Assembly (NCBI GenBank): GCA_024998685.1
Contig: JACOEH010000016.1
Coordinates: 1-64,000, forward strand
Source of the DNA: Nitrospira sp.
GTDB lineage: Bacteria > Nitrospirota > Nitrospiria > Nitrospirales > Nitrospiraceae
Length of the DNA stretch: 64,000 nt
Direction: 5' to 3'
Position 1 is the first letter of the stretch, and each line of letters starts with the position of its first letter. The position numbers were made by a program, and so were the translations under genes. Positions 17,126 to 25,681 of this stretch are shown here, one piece after another. A model generated the notes under the pieces. The model saw nothing but the letters and a program-made list of their open reading frames with translations. It ran no database searches and was not told the origin of the DNA.

Positions 17126-18058
17126 TTACTGCTGACGTTCGAGCAACGGCTGGATATCGATGGAATACCCTAAAGACTCGGGGCCGAACCGAGGATTGTC
17201 TGTGACCTTATACGCAGTTCGATTTCCCTTGGGAGCAGGCAGCACAAGTTGCTCTCGAAGCTTTCCATCCGGTCGCACCACAACCGTCCTTGTCGTTCCA
17301 GGTCCTGTCTTCGGGTGCCAGACCACCAACTGATACGTACCGGGGGGAATGCCGGCAATCGAGAACCTCCCCTCGGCATCCGTCAGGGCATAATAGGGAT
17401 TGTTCACGGCCATGGCCCAGCTTTCCATATAAGCATGGAAGCCGCATTGCATGTAGAACGTCCGTCGCCCTTTGTTCAAATAAATCGGCCCGACCAGCGA
17501 TGCTCCCGGCGCATGGTCGTGCGTCGCACGGAGATCCCCTCGCCGATGCTGATGATTCATGACCAAAGGGGTATTGAACAACACTCGCGCCCCCGCTTCC
17601 GGCGACGTCTCATAGCCTTGGATGTCGTGCATAACGGGATCCATGTTGACGACTTCGACTGCATGCCCATTACGGACAACGGTCATGAACGGCAGAAACA
17701 TGCAATCGCGGGCTTCGATCAAAGGAACGGAAACCTCAAACGGTTTCCCGGCTTCGACTCCTTCCAGGAGCACAATGGCATTCCCCAATCCTCCTTGATG
17801 ACCGACGGCAAAGTCATGCAGCAAACGCCACCCGCTGCCATTGGAGATACGACCGCAATAGGCAGGATCCGGAAAGGTAATCAGATTAAACCCCTTCGGC
17901 TCCGGCACCGGTCCATCGAGAGTCACCGTTCCTTCGATGGTTCCACCGTGCTGTACATCTGTGACTTCATAGGCGTGAGCCGGTGTGACTGATGAGGACG
18001 TAACCGCCAAGACAAGTGCGGCACTGAGGCTCAACATGCAATGGGCGACCCTCGTCAT
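17126..18058 (-). CDS. Periplasmic cupredoxin with CnaB-like regulatory domain (copy 2)
   Basis: 310 residues from ATG 18058 (GGAGAG upstream; the in-frame GTG at 18079 is less likely). A signal peptide ends near HAYEV. Two features stand out. First, a cupredoxin-like domain with candidate type 1 copper ligands: His144 in NMDPVMHDIQ, and Cys205, His208 and Met211 in QCGFHAYM. Second, a carboxypeptidase-regulatory/CnaB-like beta-sandwich (about 222-265; PYYALTDAEGRFSIAGIPPG). The protein probably carries electrons in the periplasm. It is a diverged duplicate of the gene at 18090-18995 and probably partners the multicopper oxidase upstream. The short Cys-x2-His-x2-Met spacing differs from plastocyanin's Cys-x2-His-x4-Met. 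Confidence 0.8.
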   Translation of the reverse strand: MTRVAHCMLSLSAALVLAVTSSSVTPAHAYEVTDVQHGGTIEGTVTLDGPVPEPKGFNLITFPDPAYCGRISNGSGWRLLHDFAVGHQGGLGNAIVLLEGVEAGKPFEVSVPLIEARDCMFLPFMTVVRNGHAVEVVNMDPVMHDIQGYETSPEAGARVLFNTPLVMNHQHRRGDLRATHDHAPGASLVGPIYLNKGRRTFYMQCGFHAYMESWAMAVNNPYYALTDAEGRFSIAGIPPGTYQLVVWHPKTGPGTTRTVVVRPDGKLREQLVLPAPKGNRTAYKVTDNPRFGPESLGYSIDIQPLLERQQ

Positions 18059-18089
18059 CGGCACGACTCTCCAATTCACACGAACTGCA

Positions 18090-18995
18090 TTATGGCGTCT
18101 GCAGCTGGAGAGTCGCGGGAATCTCCAGCGATTTTCCCAGCGCCTCCAGCCCGAAACGCGGATTCTCGGCGATTTCGTGGACGCTACGACGCCCTTTGGG
18201 AGATGCGAACGTGAAATCGGCTTGAAGGGTCTGTTTCGCCGAAATCGATATTCTCTTTTCGAGCATCGTCCCTACACCGGGATGCCAGGCCATCAAGGTA
18301 TACTCGCCGGCAGGCACATCGGACAGCGAAAACTGTCCCTTCGAATCGGTCACCACGTAATAGGGATTGTCCACGGCGAACCCCCAGCTTTCCATGTAGG
18401 CATGAAATCCGCACTGCATGACGAAAAACCGACGGTTCTTCGTCAGCTTGACGACTTCGATCATCGGTTGTCCGGCCAGATGCTCATGGCTCTCAGACCC
18501 GGCGTCACGCACGTGCATGGGATTCATCGGAAGGGGTGTGTTGAATAACACGCGTGGACCCAGTTCCGATGTCTCGTACGCCTGAATGTCATGAAACACC
18601 GGATCCATGTTGACGACCCGGACCTCGGCCCGGTTCTTCACCACCGTCACAAAAGGCAGGAACCGGCAGTCTCGCGCCTCGATGGTGGGCGGCTCGAACT
18701 TGAACGGCTTTCCCTTCTCCGCATCGATCAGCAACACAACGGTGTCTTTGAGGCCTCGATCTGCCGACACGCTGAACTCGTCTAAAATTCGCCACCCGGT
18801 CCCGGTGGAGATTCTCCCGCAATAGACCGGATCCGGAAAGGTAATGAGATTGAACCCTTTGGGGACCGGCTTCCCTTCCGTCATCCGCACTGTACCCGTG
18901 ATAGTTCCGCCGTCCGTCACGTCCATTTCCTGATAGGACCAGACCGATGACGCACAGATCAAGAGGAGCAGAGCTGAAACCAACGTTGCTTTCAT
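18090..18995 (-). CDS. Periplasmic cupredoxin with CnaB-like regulatory domain (copy 1)
   Basis: 301 residues; GAAGGTGA precedes the ATG, and a signal peptide ends near VWSYQ. Same architecture as the gene at 17126: GFNLITFPDPVYCGRIS near the N-terminus, a His in NMDPVFHDIQAYET (135), then VMQCGFHAYMES with Cys195, His198 and Met201, and a CnaB-like domain (PYYVVTDSKGQFSLSDVPAG). A cysteine in the N-terminal PDPVYCGRI segment, conserved in both copies, could form a disulfide. It is likely an electron carrier for the oxidase encoded upstream; a terminator-like hairpin (19052-19084) separates them, so expression may be partly independent. Confidence 0.8.
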   Translation of the reverse strand: MKATLVSALLLLICASSVWSYQEMDVTDGGTITGTVRMTEGKPVPKGFNLITFPDPVYCGRISTGTGWRILDEFSVSADRGLKDTVVLLIDAEKGKPFKFEPPTIEARDCRFLPFVTVVKNRAEVRVVNMDPVFHDIQAYETSELGPRVLFNTPLPMNPMHVRDAGSESHEHLAGQPMIEVVKLTKNRRFFVMQCGFHAYMESWGFAVDNPYYVVTDSKGQFSLSDVPAGEYTLMAWHPGVGTMLEKRISISAKQTLQADFTFASPKGRRSVHEIAENPRFGLEALGKSLEIPATLQLQTP

Positions 18996-19051
18996 GGCAA
19001 GTTCACCTTCAATTGTGGTCGGTTTCTCTCATCGTACCAGATGTCTGCCAT

Positions 19052-19084
19052 AAAGAAAGAGGGGGAGCGCAGGCCTCCCCCTCT
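19052..19084 (-). terminator. Intrinsic terminator after the multicopper oxidase gene
   Basis: Reading on the minus strand, AGAGGGGGA pairs with TCCCCCTCT (9 bp) and is followed by TTTCTTTA. It lies about 35 bases past the oxidase stop and about 57 bases before the cupredoxin start. Incomplete termination would give the downstream genes lower expression. Confidence 0.75.
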
Positions 19085-19118
19085 TCTCTCTAGTGATTGC
19101 CCTGGGAGGGCAATTGAG

Positions 19119-22100
19119 TTACTGCCTTGCTACCGGAACGATATACGTCGGTTCATCAACAGACGCGTTCTTCGTTCCTGTGGCGGCACTGGAAAGCGGC
19201 AAGACCCGTTGATCTCCAGCCGGCAATACCCGCAGATAACCCCACTGTCCAGACTGCGAGTAGGGTAACCGCTGATTGCTCCAGACATAATCACCCGGCA
19301 TGCGGAACGGTCCCCCGGCGCTCGGAAGGAACGCGTCCAGAGCCTCCGATCCGGAGAACTCCACCACGCTGATCATGTCGGCTCCCCGCATGAACGGCTC
19401 AATCGGCCACTCATGGCGTTCGACGCTGAACATGCCGTTCTGTTCGTTGCTCGCGCCGAACACGTGGATCCGAACGGGATCTCCGGCATGGGCTTCGATG
19501 ATCGGCGTCACCGGATCTTCCGGTTTGTCCACAACGCAGGGTTGGAACACCTTGCCGAGTGTGCAGCCCTTTTCTTCGCGGAATTTATACGGCTCCGCTC
19601 GGTAGTTGACCGCCGTCAAGCCCGCCGTGTTCTGGATATAGGGCATGAAACTCGTCCCGATGATATTGTCCTCGTCCTGGAAGAAGAGGGCCACGTCGCG
19701 ATAATTCACGCGATGCTCATACCCCTGAATCGTCCGATCGACAATGACATCGGCCACCCAGCTGTTCTTCGTCGAAATGTCCGCCCCGGTTTTCGGGTCA
19801 CGGTACTGGGCACCCTTCGGGCCGATGACCACCGCACCATAGAGTCCGTTCCGCGGATTGGTCATCACATTGGCCCAGTCCCATACCAACGAGGCGGTCT
19901 CTCCCAGGAACGGGTCCGCGTAGTACGTATAGGTGCGGTTCTCTCCCGGTGCGATGGTCTGATCGCCGGGATTGTTCCCGACGTTCGCGCCGAGCGAATC
20001 CTTGGGGTCGAACGCCAAGCCGATGGCGGAGAACGATGCTCGGCTCTCCTTCATCCGGTTGGTCAGCTTCACCTTGAGGCAGTCCCCGACATTGGCCCGC
20101 AAAGTCAGGGGCATCGGCTGGACACCCTCGGCGACCCTCGTGGCATCTTCTTCCAACGCGTAAATCTTTGCGTTCGGATTGACCATCTGGATCGTCCGTT
20201 CGAAGTCGACCTCAATGGCGTCAGGCGCCTTGGGGTTCAACTTCATCGAAGGATAATCCAACGCCACGACGTTGAAGCTTTTCACCGGCGCGTCAGCCGG
20301 GCAGACCGCCAGCGGCTTCGGAATCTCATTTCGGCGGCTGTACCCGGCGGGGAGCTTCTGAAGATCCGGAGTCTCCTTGTCCAACACCCGCATGATGCCC
20401 CAGGCACCCTCAGAGAACTTCGAGCCGCGACCGTTGAAATGGATGTAGTCTCCCGGTTGGAGCCGAGGCCCACCCGCTTGCGGCACCACCAGATCGTACC
20501 GTTCGGCAATGCCGATATGGATCGAGTTCTTCCGGTTCGCATCGCCCGCATAACGTTCGGTCAGATAGGTATGGCCTGAGACCGTCCATACCATCGTCTC
20601 GTTCGCCATGGTCTGAAGCAGCCGGAACACTACGGTATCGCCCAGATATGCTCGTACCATCGGCGTATAGGGGTCGCCGTGGACTGCGCTGCTGAATAGC
20701 TTGGACGAATCAGGATTCAAGGCCAAGCGGCTCGAGATGGGCTCGGCTTTGAAGTTCAATCCGCCGCCCGTCGTATGTGTGCCGCCGTTGAGGAAGGGCA
20801 TCGGTGTCATGGGAATTTTTTCCGGCATCGGGAAGGACACCGTTTTCCCGGCTTCCAACGCCACTTCGATCGGTTGCCCCGGCGGATTACCGGCCGTGAC
20901 GATGTTCACCGTATGCGGCACGGTATCATTGAGCTGCACCAGCAGCTCTCGGAAGCTGCCGTTCACTCCATATCCAACCGGCTCCGCCGTTCGGATATCG
21001 GCAAGCGGCCCGCTCCGGACCTCCTTGCCGGTCTTAGGATTATGGTAGGTCGAACCGACCGGCTCGGCGATGAGAGTGCCGAAGCCCCCGTGAGGCCATG
21101 TGACTCGCCCCAGCGCATGGTCGTGCCAGAAAACCGTTCCGACATCGGAATCCACCCAGAATCGCTGCCGGACAAACTCCACCGTCACGATATCGTTGGC
21201 CGGATGAGCGTTTTTCAACGGACGATAGAGCGTGATCTGATTGCCTTTGATCGACTTGACCCGGCCGATCTCGTTGTCTCCGACGTTGTCCGCTCCGATC
21301 AGAAGTTCCACGTTCGGATGGTATTGGGCGGCGTTTTTGACTGTAATGACCCGGTCGCCCTTCTTCGCCGCCTTGGTGAACACGGTATTCATCGGCACAG
21401 GCAGACCCTTTTTCACCTTCTTCTCCAGCATCGTGAACGGGCGCACCGATTGTTCATAGGAAAAGCCGGTGATCACGCCGTCGGACGATTGATTGTCGAA
21501 CTGCAGGAAGTGCCAATGCGTATTGATCTTCGATGCCTGGAAGTTGATATGGTCATCGTCCAGCCACTCGCTGGTCAACATCCAATCGACACAATCATAA
21601 ATATTGGCGCGTACCACCAGCGGATACTTGATGTCGCTCTTCCTGGTCTGCGCCTCTTCCTCGTGCAGGACATAGATCAACCCGTCCTTGTCCACGATGG
21701 CCGGCGTATCCCCCTGTTTATCGGCCAGCGTCATCGGGGTCTGAATGAAATGCACGTTGTATTTCTTGGAGCCCGCGTTCTCCGGGCATATGCTCCAGCG
21801 TCCATTCTCTCCCGGCTTGGCCGGATAGGAACTGGGCAACCCGTCGTCGTCGAGGTGAATCATATCCAGCCACGGAGCTGGGTTGTGATTCTGAGAGAAG
21901 ATCACACGACGGCCGAAATGCGGCTTCAAATGCGGCCAGGCGATCTTGCCGGTGGCTGCCTCGAACACGATCGGCAGCCGCTCTCCAGGATGCGCCGATT
22001 GGTAACGCGGGTTGGGCACGGTGTTTTCGCGTTCGGTCATCGCGCGATCACCCTGCCAGGCCCAATCCAGCACGCTTGCGTCGTAGGAACGGGTCTGAGC

Positions 22101-23942
22101 ACGCTCATCTTTCTGATGCCCAGGTTGTCCCTGCGGCGGCAGCTGCATGTTGACCCAGTCCTTCACATTGACGACGGCAGGCGATGCCTTCCAGTTTGTC
22201 TTCCCGTCCTTGACGATGGTGAACATCTTTCCGAACCAGTCCACGGTGCGACCGATGAGCTGGTCCGATGTAATACCGGCATGAATACGGCCCGCCCGGT
22301 CCGGCAGCTCTCGCAGATCCGGCATCACATCGTTGTGATCCCCTCCCTGCTGCAGGGTGTTGTACACCCTCCAATAGCCCCACATGCCCGCGATGTAATG
22401 GTGCGCGACGTGGCAGTGGAACAAGAAGTCCCCGGCCAACTGCTGACAGAGTCCGGAACCGCATTCGGTTTCCAGGTCCATCGTCTCGGACGGTCCGATG
22501 ACTTCCACATCGACTCGATCGGACTTCATCCGAATCACGGGGTATTTGACCGGCCCATTCTTGGCCGCATGCCACAGGGGCATTTCGTCGATGGCGCGCG
22601 GACTCCGTGGCCAACGAATCGATCCACCGTGCGGATGGTGGGAGTGAAATACTTCAGACCCTCCGTGCACGAGGCGAAACTTTGCCGGATCACCCAAATA
22701 ACTGCGCGGCACGGTCGTCGCCGGATCGCCGAATGTATAGGCGCTGTAGGCCATGGATTCGTCCTCGAATCCGAAGTACTCGTGCTGCGTTTGCATGTTG
22801 TCGACGCCGAAGGGTTCGCTCCGGTAATTCAACGCGCGGGCCACCGGCCGGTACACGTCGGTCAAGGGATCGCGTTGAGGAATGAAGTCGCCTTTCTTAT
22901 TCAGCGGCCGGAACGCCTCGTCTCCGACTTCATGATAGATCAATACGAATTCCCGGAAGTCAGGCCCCGACCCGTTCTTGATGATGGCCTGCCATCCGCT
23001 GGCCATCGGCGTCGGCTCGCCGGTTCCCAGCGGGTCGAGATATTGAGACCCCTTGGGCTCGATGACGAACGTGCCGAACAGGCCCATGACCGTCAGCTCG
23101 CGATCGTTACTGTACGAGTGGAACTGCCGACCGCCCTCCTGCTGGGTCGGCGGAATGTACCACTCCAGTTCCACGGCCTTCCCTTGAGCCGCGATGCTGT
23201 CCGGATTCGTCGTCGTTGCCGGTTTACCCGTGGAGGCAACGATCATGCTGGAGCCGTGAATGTTGAGGCTCACTTCCTCACCGCCCTCCAGTTGGTTGCG
23301 AAGCGTCATCTTGACGCAATCGCCCTGATTGCCTCGGATCACTAACGGCTGAATCCATTGGCTCTGCAACCCGTTTTTGACGGCTCCGGGATCATAGCCT
23401 TCCTTCTCGCGGGCCGCCCGATTGGCCGCCTCTTCTTCCCGCATCTTTTCAAGGTTCTCGGTCAGGACATACATGTAGCCGGGATAGAAGTCGAGCCACA
23501 TATTGAGCGAAATCTCGACGTTGACCGCCGAGATGTCGTACTTCCGGACCGGCGCGGCTGCCGGACAACGCCCGCCCGACGTCGAAACCGGTTCCACACC
23601 GGAATTCGACATGAGCAGCACATCCTGATTTCCGGCGCCGTACTGGTGCATCATGTTCAGATCGTTGTAGTACCCGCCGGTGCGTTGCGCGGTCGCGTCA
23701 TGCTGCATCTGTTGCATGACGCGTTGGTGCTGCCGCTCGACCATGCCGGTACGTTCCGGCTGGCCTTCCATCGTATTTTCGATAATCGTCTGCCCCTTCA
23801 GCTGTTCGGCCCAACCCGACGGCTGATGGTTCATCGCCACATGCGATGGAGTCTCAGCGAGCAAGGCCGACGGCGCAAGAAACAGCGCGATGCCGGCGAG
23901 TCTGCTCAAGACTCGGATGGATGTGTAATGACGGTGAGACAT
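19119..23942 (-). CDS. Giant multicopper oxidase with permuted copper motifs (candidate metal oxidase)
   Basis: About 1607 residues. ATG 23942 is chosen because AAGGAGGG lies 7 bases before it; the in-frame ATG at 23960 overlaps that site. Signal peptide about 1-29. Three long modules each open with a CP-x-x-A motif: CPAAAPVRKY (Cys126), CPENAGSKKY (Cys719) and CPADAPVKSF (Cys1214). Copper motifs occur as HSHHPHGG (433-440), then FHCHVAHHYIAGM (Cys510, Met520), then THWHFLQF (His809, His811), then WHDHALG (His940, His942). The third module keeps the fold but has VWDWANV in place of WHDHALG. This size and layout recall large Mn(II) oxidases (MofA/MnxG type); iron, copper or organic substrates are also possible. 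It is secreted and probably outer-surface. It is followed by two cupredoxins. Confidence 0.88.
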   Translation of the reverse strand: MSHRHYTSIRVLSRLAGIALFLAPSALLAETPSHVAMNHQPSGWAEQLKGQTIIENTMEGQPERTGMVERQHQRVMQQMQHDATAQRTGGYYNDLNMMHQYGAGNQDVLLMSNSGVEPVSTSGGRCPAAAPVRKYDISAVNVEISLNMWLDFYPGYMYVLTENLEKMREEEAANRAAREKEGYDPGAVKNGLQSQWIQPLVIRGNQGDCVKMTLRNQLEGGEEVSLNIHGSSMIVASTGKPATTTNPDSIAAQGKAVELEWYIPPTQQEGGRQFHSYSNDRELTVMGLFGTFVIEPKGSQYLDPLGTGEPTPMASGWQAIIKNGSGPDFREFVLIYHEVGDEAFRPLNKKGDFIPQRDPLTDVYRPVARALNYRSEPFGVDNMQTQHEYFGFEDESMAYSAYTFGDPATTVPRSYLGDPAKFRLVHGGSEVFHSHHPHGGSIRWPRSPRAIDEMPLWHAAKNGPVKYPVIRMKSDRVDVEVIGPSETMDLETECGSGLCQQLAGDFLFHCHVAHHYIAGMWGYWRVYNTLQQGGDHNDVMPDLRELPDRAGRIHAGITSDQLIGRTVDWFGKMFTIVKDGKTNWKASPAVVNVKDWVNMQLPPQGQPGHQKDERAQTRSYDASVLDWAWQGDRAMTERENTVPNPRYQSAHPGERLPIVFEAATGKIAWPHLKPHFGRRVIFSQNHNPAPWLDMIHLDDDGLPSSYPAKPGENGRWSICPENAGSKKYNVHFIQTPMTLADKQGDTPAIVDKDGLIYVLHEEEAQTRKSDIKYPLVVRANIYDCVDWMLTSEWLDDDHINFQASKINTHWHFLQFDNQSSDGVITGFSYEQSVRPFTMLEKKVKKGLPVPMNTVFTKAAKKGDRVITVKNAAQYHPNVELLIGADNVGDNEIGRVKSIKGNQITLYRPLKNAHPANDIVTVEFVRQRFWVDSDVGTVFWHDHALGRVTWPHGGFGTLIAEPVGSTYHNPKTGKEVRSGPLADIRTAEPVGYGVNGSFRELLVQLNDTVPHTVNIVTAGNPPGQPIEVALEAGKTVSFPMPEKIPMTPMPFLNGGTHTTGGGLNFKAEPISSRLALNPDSSKLFSSAVHGDPYTPMVRAYLGDTVVFRLLQTMANETMVWTVSGHTYLTERYAGDANRKNSIHIGIAERYDLVVPQAGGPRLQPGDYIHFNGRGSKFSEGAWGIMRVLDKETPDLQKLPAGYSRRNEIPKPLAVCPADAPVKSFNVVALDYPSMKLNPKAPDAIEVDFERTIQMVNPNAKIYALEEDATRVAEGVQPMPLTLRANVGDCLKVKLTNRMKESRASFSAIGLAFDPKDSLGANVGNNPGDQTIAPGENRTYTYYADPFLGETASLVWDWANVMTNPRNGLYGAVVIGPKGAQYRDPKTGADISTKNSWVADVIVDRTIQGYEHRVNYRDVALFFQDEDNIIGTSFMPYIQNTAGLTAVNYRAEPYKFREEKGCTLGKVFQPCVVDKPEDPVTPIIEAHAGDPVRIHVFGASNEQNGMFSVERHEWPIEPFMRGADMISVVEFSGSEALDAFLPSAGGPFRMPGDYVWSNQRLPYSQSGQWGYLRVLPAGDQRVLPLSSAATGTKNASVDEPTYIVPVARQ

Positions 23943-24040
23943 GAACCGACCCTCCTTCATAACATGAAAAATGTAAGTGAGCAGCGAGGGCTACTCAGCC
24001 GGCCTCCTAACCAATATGCAAAGTGAGAAGACAAAATAGT

Positions 24041-24143
24041 TTCGGTAACAACCGACCGAACTGACCGAAGGATGTGATGTTCACTGTCGCTATTCGTAGA
24101 TAGTAAGAGCCGCAAGATACTCAAACTTCGCATGGACTGTCAA
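24041..24143 (-). promoter_or_regulatory. Promoter and operator-like palindrome upstream of the oxidase
   Basis: On the minus strand, a perfect -35 TTGACA (24143-24138) is followed after 18 bases by TATCTT (24119-24114), giving a start near 24106 and a leader of about 165 nt. The leader contains TTCGGT-N8-ACCGAA (24041-24060) and an extra ACCGAA (24064-24069), suggesting a repressor or metalloregulator site. The promoter is a reading by eye. Confidence 0.45.
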
Positions 24144-24183
24144 TACGTTCACAGCCGGCGGCCCTCTTCATATTTTCATATCG

Positions 24184-24813
24184 CTATTGTCGACCTGGTG
24201 ACTTCCGGTTCACCGTCGTCAGTAAATCCATATCCAGCACCACGGGACTATCTGATTTTTTGGGGTCGAGCCGAGTCGGCATCCGGTCTATCATCAACTT
24301 ACTCAAGGGGACCGCGACGATGGTGGGCGCCTTATCCACGGAGTTCGAGTAGAGCGCAATGCGCAGATTTTTGGGCCGTTCGCCGGGGGAAATTTGAGAT
24401 GCCGCGTCAGCACTCATGAAACCAATCAACAATCCGTTGCCGTCCGCGACCTTATGGATTTCATAGGCATTCAAAGGTGAAGCCACCCGTTCCAATTCAA
24501 GGTCAGGACTTTGCGTGACTAACGCCATTCCGAGGGACTGTGGCGCAATGAAGCCGAAGCTTCCTATCGGCGCCTCCGAGAACCGGATGGTTCCGGTGGA
24601 GAGTTCAGCGACATGATTCTTGACGCGCATGTGGCGCCGCAATTCGGCTTCGCTCCCGGCCGTTTCAATCACGACCGCGACCGGTGCAGCTTTCTGGATA
24701 GGGAAGACCTCTGTTGGGCCTCCCTGTTCGGCAAGGAGAGGTTTCTCAAGAACACATAAGAACATCAAAACGAGAGACAGGGTAAGAGAAAGTGAGAGGA
24801 GGATACGGCTCAT
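24184..24813 (-). CDS. Exported hypothetical protein
   Basis: 209 residues from ATG 24813, chosen because a signal peptide (SRILLSLSLTLSLVLMFL, then LAEQGG) begins there; the longer ORF upstream reads as low-quality sequence. The mature part is mostly predicted beta and hydrophilic, with KAAPVAVVIETAGSEAELRR and RIALYSNSVDKAPTIVAVPL. There are no cysteines in the mature region. I recognise no family. It lies upstream of and in the same direction as the oxidase gene, with about 240 bp between them containing the oxidase promoter, so it is probably a separate transcript. Confidence 0.65.
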   Translation of the reverse strand: MSRILLSLSLTLSLVLMFLCVLEKPLLAEQGGPTEVFPIQKAAPVAVVIETAGSEAELRRHMRVKNHVAELSTGTIRFSEAPIGSFGFIAPQSLGMALVTQSPDLELERVASPLNAYEIHKVADGNGLLIGFMSADAASQISPGERPKNLRIALYSNSVDKAPTIVAVPLSKLMIDRMPTRLDPKKSDSPVVLDMDLLTTVNRKSPGRQ

Positions 24814-24978
24814 GCGAAAATGATAGGTGCGCGGAAAAATGTACGCGGGAAAATGACGCTTCTCGTCGGTCGATCGGAAGATTCTAAGGAGCCGACTGGT
24901 AAAAAGCAAACAGGAAAAAAGAGATGCACCACGGCACGTGCCGAGAACAGATCTTCGTTGCACTCCTAAAATGATCGC

Positions 24979-25130
24979 CTAGAAGAACTGCGTGCCGGCA
25001 TAGGTGACGGTGGAGTTATACTGGTCGGTAATCCCTCGATCGTAGCGGAGCACGTGGCCATTTTCCGCCTGGATCAATCGCAGCAGACCATCAACGGACC
25101 ACAAGCTGCGGTATGCGGCTCGGCAATCGA
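24979..25130 (-). pseudogene. C-terminal fragment of a second Memo-family gene
   Basis: The minus strand encodes LLRLIQAENGHVLRYDRGIT and continues DQYNSTVTYAGTQFF before a TAG at 24979-24981. It matches the C-terminus of the Memo protein at 37916-39163 (LLRLIQAEKGHVLRYDRGIT, then DQYNSTVTYASMAFF), with near-identical DNA over about 85 bp. The frame is closed upstream near 25128 and no N-terminal part is visible. It is a relic of a duplicated gene or a recombination scar. Confidence 0.85.
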
Positions 25131-25155
25131 ACAGCTAACCTGAACTACTTGGCCT

Positions 25156-25644
25156 TCACCTTACCCTAAAGGCAATATCTGGCCTGTTTCGAACTTGCTC
25201 TGATTTTTGCAAGAGAGGAATAATGTCTTTGTGATCCAGCGTTTCAGCGATTTTTAATGGACTTCTGAGGAACCACCGATCGCTTCCGGAAACAGCTCCA
25301 CGATCCAATAGGAGCGAGACGGTCTCAGAATCCCCCGTGAAGGATCCGGCATGGAGTGCAGTCCACCCAGTAAAATCTTCGGCGTTGATCTCCGCCCCGT
25401 GCTCAAGCAATACACGCACGACATCGGCATGCCCATAGGCTGCAGCAAGCGTGAGCGGCCTTGTCCCTATGATAGGAAGCGCTTCATTCGCGAGGTGCCC
25501 TTGTTTCAAGAGCAGCGAGACCTTCTCGATATCACCTGCAGCCGCCGCATTCAAAAGAGGCGCGGCACAACCGCCAAGCGCCACGAGCACGATCAGCCCA
25601 GTGACGATATTCAAAGCCAAACCTGCTCGTTTCATCACGTTCAA
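25156..25644 (-). CDS. Ankyrin-repeat lipoprotein
   Basis: 162 residues. Signal peptide with lipobox LVALGGC (Cys about 26), so it is probably lipid-anchored in the envelope. Three to four ankyrin repeats follow: LLNAAAAGDIEKVSLLLKQG, PLTLAAAYGHADVVRVLLEH, TALHAGSFTGDSETVSLLLD and PLKIAETLDHKDIIPLLQKS. They serve in protein-protein contact. ATG 25644 or 25635 could be the start. It lies 37 bases after the stop of the outer-membrane protein gene and may share its transcript. Confidence 0.85.
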   Translation of the reverse strand: MNVMKRAGLALNIVTGLIVLVALGGCAAPLLNAAAAGDIEKVSLLLKQGHLANEALPIIGTRPLTLAAAYGHADVVRVLLEHGAEINAEDFTGWTALHAGSFTGDSETVSLLLDRGAVSGSDRWFLRSPLKIAETLDHKDIIPLLQKSEQVRNRPDIAFRVR

Positions 25645-25681
25645 CTCCGGCGCACAAACCTTGTGCGAGGTGTTGTAAGCA

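Noticed and set aside
20775-23345. 856-residue plus-strand ORF opposite the oxidase
   Set aside because: It is the antisense shadow of the oxidase gene, with no family match and atypical composition (Arg/His-rich).
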